A DNA stretch of 64,000 bases. Origin: Heliocidaris erythrogramma (Eukaryota; Echinodermata; Echinoidea; Camarodonta; Echinometridae). The position numbers and the translations under genes were made by a program. The stretch is from positions 17,190,994 to 17,254,993 of the forward strand of contig CM046869.1 in the NCBI GenBank assembly GCA_025617745.1. The letters run 5' to 3'. Below, one piece after another: positions 59,206-64,000 of this stretch. The first letter of the stretch is position 1. Each line of letters begins with the position of its first letter. The notes beneath the pieces were generated by a model, which worked only from the letters and a program-made list of their open reading frames with translations, was not told the DNA's origin and made no database searches.

Positions 59206-62200
59206 TGAGGAAGTGAGAGAGAGAGAGAGAGAGAGTAAGGGGAGGGAGGGAGAGAGAGAAAGAGAGTGGAGGTAGAGAGAGAGAGAGAGAGAGAGAGATA
59301 TGTGAGATTGATTGAAGGGGAAAATGTGATTGAATTAGGCCCAAACAGGAATGAACTCAAGCGTTTGTATTCTTAAGCAATTCTTTAATCCAAACTATTT
59401 GTATTTATTTAGTGCTTTTTGTATTTGAGCAGGATCATGCTTCAGTAGGGTCGGTTGGGCTTGTGAAACTACTCCAGGACTTGCCTTTCGCAACATCATT
59501 GCCAGGCAACGGGGTAAGAAAGATTCAGAGGCTCAAATTGGCAACGACATACCCAACGTGGAGACTGTACGGTGGCTCTTGAAGACTCAGTTTGATCGAG
59601 ACGTCGTGACCCATTACGATGCTCAGGAACAAATTCTAGACCACGTGTTCCAGCGATTAGGCGTCGACTCAGAGGGGGCTGTAAAACACCCTATCGTCAT
59701 GACAGAAACGCCATGTAATCCTAATCTGTGCAGACAAAGTGAGTTTCGAATGCCAGAAAATTATTTCGGCTCAACTAATACAGATTTTTCTTCTTTATAT
59801 GCACAACACAAAATAAAACTTGATTAGGAGCAACTTCGATGAAGAAAAATGATCAGGTACAACAAATAGACAATACTTGGCAAGTTGGCAAACATTTGTT
59901 ATCAACTGGTAAAATAAATGATTGAACTCAAGTTAAAATCTTTGTTCATAATCATCTTGGAGTTTGGGAAAGTCTAGGAAGAAAACTCTTGAAGGAATTT
60001 CATAATTTCCTAAAGAATTAAAGGCTGCTTTCTAAATTTTTGCTGATATGTAAGCATGTTTGGCACTTCTCTTTATACTTTATGGCATTATTTTATATTG
60101 ATTGCAAATTTCTGGAAGGAGACTTGATTTTTCTGACAATTTTATGTCTCTATTTTACAGCAATGTCTGAACTCTTGTTTGAGTGCTATCATATACCCAG
60201 TCTTGCCTATGGCATTGACAGTCTGTTCAGCCTCTACTATAATTGTCCAGAATCTGGTAAGTATGCTGATACCATATGCTTTATTATTACATGTACCTAT
60301 ATGAGGCATTTTAGCGGCGCATTAAAAACGCATATTTTTGTCCGTTTGATTTGCGCGTGCAATATGAGAGCATATTGCACGGAACGCTTAATTCCCCATA
60401 GGCTACAGTACTAAACTTGCCGTGCAATATTATGCCGTATTTTGTCTGGTCTGTTTGCGTGTGCGCAAATAATGCAACGCATACACACATACGCACATGA
60501 CGTCATAAAGAGGTTGAGTTAAACTTGTGTGATCACAATGAAGTATGATGAGGGGCTCTATTAACTGAATGTGGTTGGTTAAAATGATTTTTATTAAGTT
60601 CTAAATCATTTTCCTGTAGGGTATAGATAATAATTATATTGGATGGCTTTATTTCATGGAATACCAGAAATATTCCACTCGTTAGGGCCAATACTGCACT
60701 CATCTTCGATTCGTGCAATGACTCCATTTGACTCCATTTTACCCCATTGGCTCGCTATTATTGCATAAGCAGTTTTCAGCAGTTTGTTTTCCATAATCAT
60801 ATTTTTGCCACATAGGATTTACTATTGGGGTTTGGGACAAATCCTTGACTATTAATTCTCTGAATGCAAGCATTACATTTTTTCATTGAACAGCAATGAA
60901 TGGCTGCAGCTTAGTCTTGTCGTCTGGATTCCAGACCAGTTACATTCTACCAGTCATCAACGGTCAGCTGGATTCTGGCCACTGCCGTAGGCTGAATATT
61001 GGCGGCACCCACTTGACTGGTTACTTACTTAGATTGCTACAACTCAAGTATCCAGCACATCAGTCAAGCATCAACCTGAGCAGAGCAGAGGTAGGGTCAG
61101 TTTAATAGAGATGGAAAAGAAGAATTAGGACAGGAGAAGGAGTGAAGAAGGGAGAAGGATGGAGGGAAAATGGAAAATGAGGGAGGGAGGCAGGGAGGCA
61201 GGGAGAGAGAGGCAGGGAGGCAGGGAGGCAGGGAGGGACGGAGAGAGAGGCAGTGAGGCAGGCAGGCAGGCAGGGAGGGAGGCAGGCAGGGAGAAAGAGG
61301 GAGGCAGACAGGGAGGCAGGCAGGGAGGGAGGGAGAGAGAGGGAGGCAGACAGGGAGGCAGGGGGGGAGGGAGAGAAAGGGAGGGAGGCAGGGAGAGAGA
61401 GGGAGGCAGGGAGGCAGGGAGACAGGGAGAGAGATGGAAGGAGGCAGGGAGAGAGGGAGGGAGGAAGGAAGGGAAGGAAGGGAGGCAGGGAGGGAAGGAG
61501 GAAGAGAGAGAAAAGGAGAAATAATTAGAGACAGAAAGATAATGTGAGAATGTAACAATGCAGAATAAAACGGAGAGAAAGATAGTGAAAACAAAAAGGA
61601 CGGAGTTGGAGAGAAAGAGAGAGAAGGATATGTAGAGACAGATGAAGAAAAGGATAGATAGAGAGACAGAGAGAGACAAAATGGATATATGGGTGTGGGT
61701 GTGGCGTTAGCAGAGTGGGAAATTTATAAGAGAATAAATGTTAGAAGGGAGAGTAGGGAGAGTAAAAGGTACTAGACCAATAGGGAATCCTAAAACCAAC
61801 TGGGAAGAGAACATTAAGACATTCTAGTGCATTCTTGCAATGTTTTTCCACTCCAGGGGAGCGTTTCATCAAGCATTTTGTCGGTGATTTTTGCTCTCAG
61901 CCAATCAGACGCAAGGATTTCAGTAGCTTATAACAGTTGTCGGTAAAAATCACTGACAAAACACTTGATGAAACGCTCCCCTGGAGTGGAAAAACATTGC
62001 AAGAATGCACTAGAATGGCACAGATGAGAGATGTGTGGAAAAAAAATGTTGCAATCAATCTCCAAAGACACCATGATATATAGAAAATAGGAAATTGAAA
62101 ATAGAATAACTGTAATAAATTTATGATGAAAATATTAAAAGTGGTACAATAATTAAGATGTTTTTTGGTTATCAGGATAAAGGAATGGGACAACACGAGA

Positions 62201-63775
62201 GAAATAATTTCAAAGCATTTTCCATCTTAGTTTAGGTACATTATGAATATTGTAATTTTGTATACTAAGAGCTTTCTGTACATAATGATTTCTTTTTTGT
62301 GTACAGGAGTTGTTGAAGGATCATATCTATGCAGCTGTGGACTGCTGGTCTGAGTTGGATGATTGGTCTTGCCCAGAATACTTCCAGAAACATGCGCACA
62401 AGATTCAGCTGCCTTATACTCCAGTATGTAACATTCATTGAGCAATTGATAGGAATTTCTATTAATTTCCCTCACCTGTTTTGACTTATTGTATGTCAAT
62501 AGTCAGAATTTGGCTTGGCACATTATTTGTTACTAAGCAAAGTAACCTCTGGCAAGCTTCTTCAGGGTTACCACTTGTAAACCATTGTAGTAGAGGCATG
62601 TATAAGATTAGAATGTATTTGTGAACTGACCTTTTATTTAAATAGTAGTTAATTGAGAATAGTTTGGTGCATGATGTGAAGATGAATGGTTTTTCATTTG
62701 TTTATGCAGAATGGTCTGTAGTATAGATGTGTACTAGATAGGTAATTTGTTGTAAATGAATCAAGAAAAATTGTGTGCTCAGTGGCATATAAAAAATTGA
62801 TTTAAAAGAAGGGGGTATCGAGGTATCGAGGTAGTTGGACTGGGAAAATTGTTTTTCCATGTGTATTATTTATATATGAATATACATATTAATCCTCTTC
62901 TTAATTAGTGATACACATACCCCCCCTCAAAAAAAAAAAAACAACAAAAAACAAACAACAAAAAAAAACCCAAAAAACAAAACAAAACAAAAACAACAAC
63001 AAAACCCCCCCCCCCCCAAAAAAAAAAAAAACAAACAACAACATAGACCTATTGATGGTAATGATTGCGATAAGGAGAAATATCACAATCATTACTATCA
63101 GATGAAAAAATTCATATGACAAAAGATTAAAGAATGTAACAATGTGAAAAGGAAAAGATGCAGACAAAATTTTGATTGAAGAAAACAAATGAAGAAGGAG
63201 ATTTAGAAAATAGAATGCAGGATAAAGAGAAGAAAACTTTGACTAAAAGAAGACAAAAAAAAAAGGAATAGAAGGAATGAAAGCAGATAATGAGAAAGAG
63301 GAGTAGAAAAGGGAGAAATTTTTTCAATCTTATTCTAAAATATTTCTTAGCTGCCAGGTTGGTCTGTAGGCAACAAGAAAGAAAGAAGACAACAATGCAT
63401 CAAACAACTGCAAGATCTTAATCAGAAGTGGAAGGAGGAAAAGGTTAGTAGTTTTAACCATACTTTTTGCTTTCAACTTAATATACCACCTAAGTCTACA
63501 TATTTACTGGATAACATTGATATTACAGGTAGGTACCACAAACTGTGTTAGCTGTCTTTTCAAAGATATTTCTTTGGTTTGTATGTTTGTGTATTTAGCA
63601 TCTATTGTTGGGAATACAACAATTTGTTCTTTTTTCAAGCAAGCTTTGTTTCTTCAAATAAAATGTCTTGGTCATAATTTTCTTTGCATATATGTAGCTA
63701 TCAGCTGCTGAGGACAAGCTACGAGCTCTCATTGCAGTACAAGAAACACAGGAGGATAGTAATGGAACACAAAAG
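57531..63775 (+). CDS. ACTR5: ACTR5 (Arp5), INO80 subunit, seven exons, 3' part beyond the window
   Basis: Nuclear actin-related protein of the INO80 chromatin-remodelling complex, which couples ATPase action to nucleosome sliding with Ies6. Exons are 57531-57645 (preceded by a UTR acceptor at 57525), 59433-59738, 60161-60256, 60894-61090, 62307-62423, 63351-63443 and 63698-63775. Lengths and phases join to 1002 nt (334 codons). Family signatures in order are [86 protein letters not shown] and [19 protein letters not shown]. They follow human ACTR5 closely, including the Arp5-specific insertion that begins after the last motif. The C-terminal actin-fold half lies off the right edge. The start ATG at 57531 matches the family N-terminus ([11 protein letters not shown]). 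Confidence 0.93.
57718..57782 (+). repeat. (GA)n microsatellite in ACTR5 intron 1
   Basis: A GAGAGA run with interruptions. It produces spurious Ser/Leu and Arg/Glu open frames. Confidence 0.9.
58034..58960. mobile_element. Tc1-type MITE with CAAAAGTGAGTACACCC ends
   Basis: The left end CTAACAAAAGTGAGTACACC and the right end GGTGTACTCACTTTTGTTGC are inverted and flanked by TA. The phrase AAAAGTGAGTACACCCC occurs again inside at 58214, and an extra end copy is at 59131-59152. This terminal type is widespread in animal Tc1-like MITEs. Confidence 0.7.
58360..58586 (+). repeat. Degenerate AGTACTGC microsatellite
   Basis: Many copies of TACTGCAGTA, GTACTGTAGT, AGTACTGCAAA and similar words make a self-complementary region of about 225 bp within the Tc1-type MITE. 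Confidence 0.8.
59150..59300 (+). repeat. (GA)n-rich microsatellite
   Basis: Long GAGAGA runs interrupted by short unique segments, directly after an extra Tc1-type end. Confidence 0.9.
59433..59738 (+). CDS. ACTR5: ACTR5 coding exon 2
   Basis: 306 bp. The acceptor is GAGCAG|GATCAT and the donor ACAAA|GTGAGT. It encodes the continuation [20 protein letters not shown], then [40 protein letters not shown] and [14 protein letters not shown], a near-perfect family match around the HPIV-TE-CNP signature. Confidence 0.95.
60161..60256 (+). CDS. ACTR5: ACTR5 coding exon 3
   Basis: 96 bp. The acceptor is TTTTACAG|CAATG and the donor TCTG|GTAAGT. It encodes [20 protein letters not shown] and [12 protein letters not shown], the conserved actin-fold segment [19 protein letters not shown]. 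Confidence 0.95.
60894..61090 (+). CDS. ACTR5: ACTR5 coding exon 4
   Basis: 197 bp. The acceptor is TGAACAG|CAATG and the donor GCAGAG|GTAGGG. It encodes [20 protein letters not shown] (phosphate-2 region), [20 protein letters not shown] and [16 protein letters not shown] 0.6-kb purine-rich tract begins directly after the exon. Confidence 0.95.
61105..61680 (+). repeat. Polypurine tract, GGGAGGCA and GAGA repeats
   Basis: About 570 bp, almost entirely A and G with scattered C on the plus strand. The densest part (61180-61510) is built of GGCAGGGA and GAGAGAGG words. Open frames on both strands here are compositional artefacts. It lies just after the donor of ACTR5 exon 4. Confidence 0.92.
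61822..62016. repeat. Palindrome with about 80-bp arms in ACTR5 intron 4
   Basis: CATTCTAGTGCATTCTTGCA on the left is inverted as TGCAAGAATGCACTAGAATG on the right. Matching continues inward through CACTCCAGGGGAGCGTTTCA and its inverse to about TTTTGTC. It is probably a foldback MITE. Confidence 0.85.
62307..62423 (+). CDS. ACTR5: ACTR5 coding exon 5
   Basis: 117 bp, phase 0 at both ends. The acceptor is TGTACAG|GAGTTG and the donor ACTCCA|GTATGT. It encodes [20 protein letters not shown] and [19 protein letters not shown], matching the Arp5 W-CP-YY-HK-QLPF region. Confidence 0.93.
63351..63443 (+). CDS. ACTR5: ACTR5 coding exon 6
   Basis: 93 bp, phase 0. The acceptor is TTCTTAG|CTGCCA and the donor GAAAAG|GTTAGT. 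It encodes [20 protein letters not shown] and [11 protein letters not shown], the charged helix of the Arp5 insertion ([20 protein letters not shown] in human). Confidence 0.88.
63698..63775 (+). CDS. ACTR5: ACTR5 coding exon 7 (last visible)
   Basis: 78 bp, phase 0. The acceptor is TATGTAG|CTATCA and the donor AAAAG|GTGAGT. It encodes [20 protein letters not shown] and SNGTQK, continuing the insertion helix. The alternative acceptor CTATCAG would drop two codons plus a frame and fits less well. The gene continues past the window. Confidence 0.8.
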
Positions 63776-64000
63776 GTGAGTCCTGATTACATGAATCGAA
63801 TGTTATGAAGCAATGAAACATGTGTAGGTTGATTTTATGTCTCTGTGCTTTTCATCAAATAGCATTGTGTGAACCAGCACCTGAATAACATGAATAAACA
63901 TAATGTAAATTGATATCTCTCTTATATTCACCTTGTTATATTTCTCAATTTCCTACATTCAAAGATAGTAATGATTTTATGTTAGTAAGGAAGGACTAGT

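Noticed and set aside
59102-59360. Ser/Leu-rich frames on the minus strand
   Set aside because: Translation of (GA)n microsatellite.
61097-61679. Long Leu/Pro/Ser and Gly/Arg/Glu open frames
   Set aside because: They are translations of the GGGAGGCA/GAGA purine tract on either strand.
62901-63188. Phe/Val-rich frame resembling a membrane protein
   Set aside because: It reads through A-rich and C-run simple sequence in an ACTR5 intron. There is no initiation context or similarity.

Overview
This is a eukaryotic genomic window, most likely from an echinoderm and probably a sea urchin. The reasons are: AT-rich introns and intergenic DNA full of TACATGTA motifs; canonical GT/AG exons encoding an animal-specific protein (WDR47); a degenerate fragment that reads as the N-terminus of a sea-urchin-type histone H1; and many Tc1, hAT-like, TTAA-target and LINE relics. 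There is no bacterial or operon structure. The species assignment is inference.

Two host genes could be reconstructed exon by exon. (1) WDR47 (nemitin), minus strand, 35412 down to 10611: ten coding exons whose splice phases join into one 1013-codon frame. It has an N-terminal LisH/CTLH module, a low-complexity, poly-Q and charged-helix linker, and a C-terminal seven-bladed WD40 domain. (2) ACTR5 (Arp5, INO80 complex subunit), plus strand, 57531 to beyond the right edge: seven coding exons (334 codons) in consistent phase, with the 3' part missing. The genes are divergent, and about 22 kb of mobile-element DNA lies between their start codons. They have no obvious functional link.

Layout. 1-10.6 kb: noncoding DNA downstream of WDR47 with a small unassigned ORF, a deleted Tc1 transposon, a 31-bp telomere-like minisatellite, a histone H1 fragment and degenerate tandem copies of the last WDR47 exon. 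10.6-35.4 kb: WDR47, with introns holding MITEs, a 35-bp tandem repeat, a SINE, a possible DNA-transposon exon, a TTAA MITE and a LINE tail. 37.0-56.3 kb: the intergenic transposon cluster. 57.5-64 kb: ACTR5, with a Tc1-type MITE, GA-rich tracts and a palindrome in its introns.

The most interesting structure is at 43.2-52.8 kb. A family of about 690-720-bp elements ends in CACTCATAG on one side and CACTCCCGGG or CACACCACG on the other. Its copies are flanked by 8-bp target duplications that can be read directly, exact at most copies (GGTCTAAC, GTAGGCAT, ATACCACT, CTCATAGC, ACTCATAC, GTCTTGTC). Copies have inserted repeatedly into one another's ends, including two successive insertions at the same CTCATAGC site inside the element's own terminus. 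A sister family of about 775-809 bp (exact GTCGCCGC duplication at one copy) has a TACGTACG-centred palindrome and carries an exon-like coding fragment. One pair of inverted copies encloses a 1.3-kb LINE reverse-transcriptase fragment. Eight-base duplications and CA-starting inverted ends fit non-autonomous hAT-superfamily elements, but no transposase is present to prove it.
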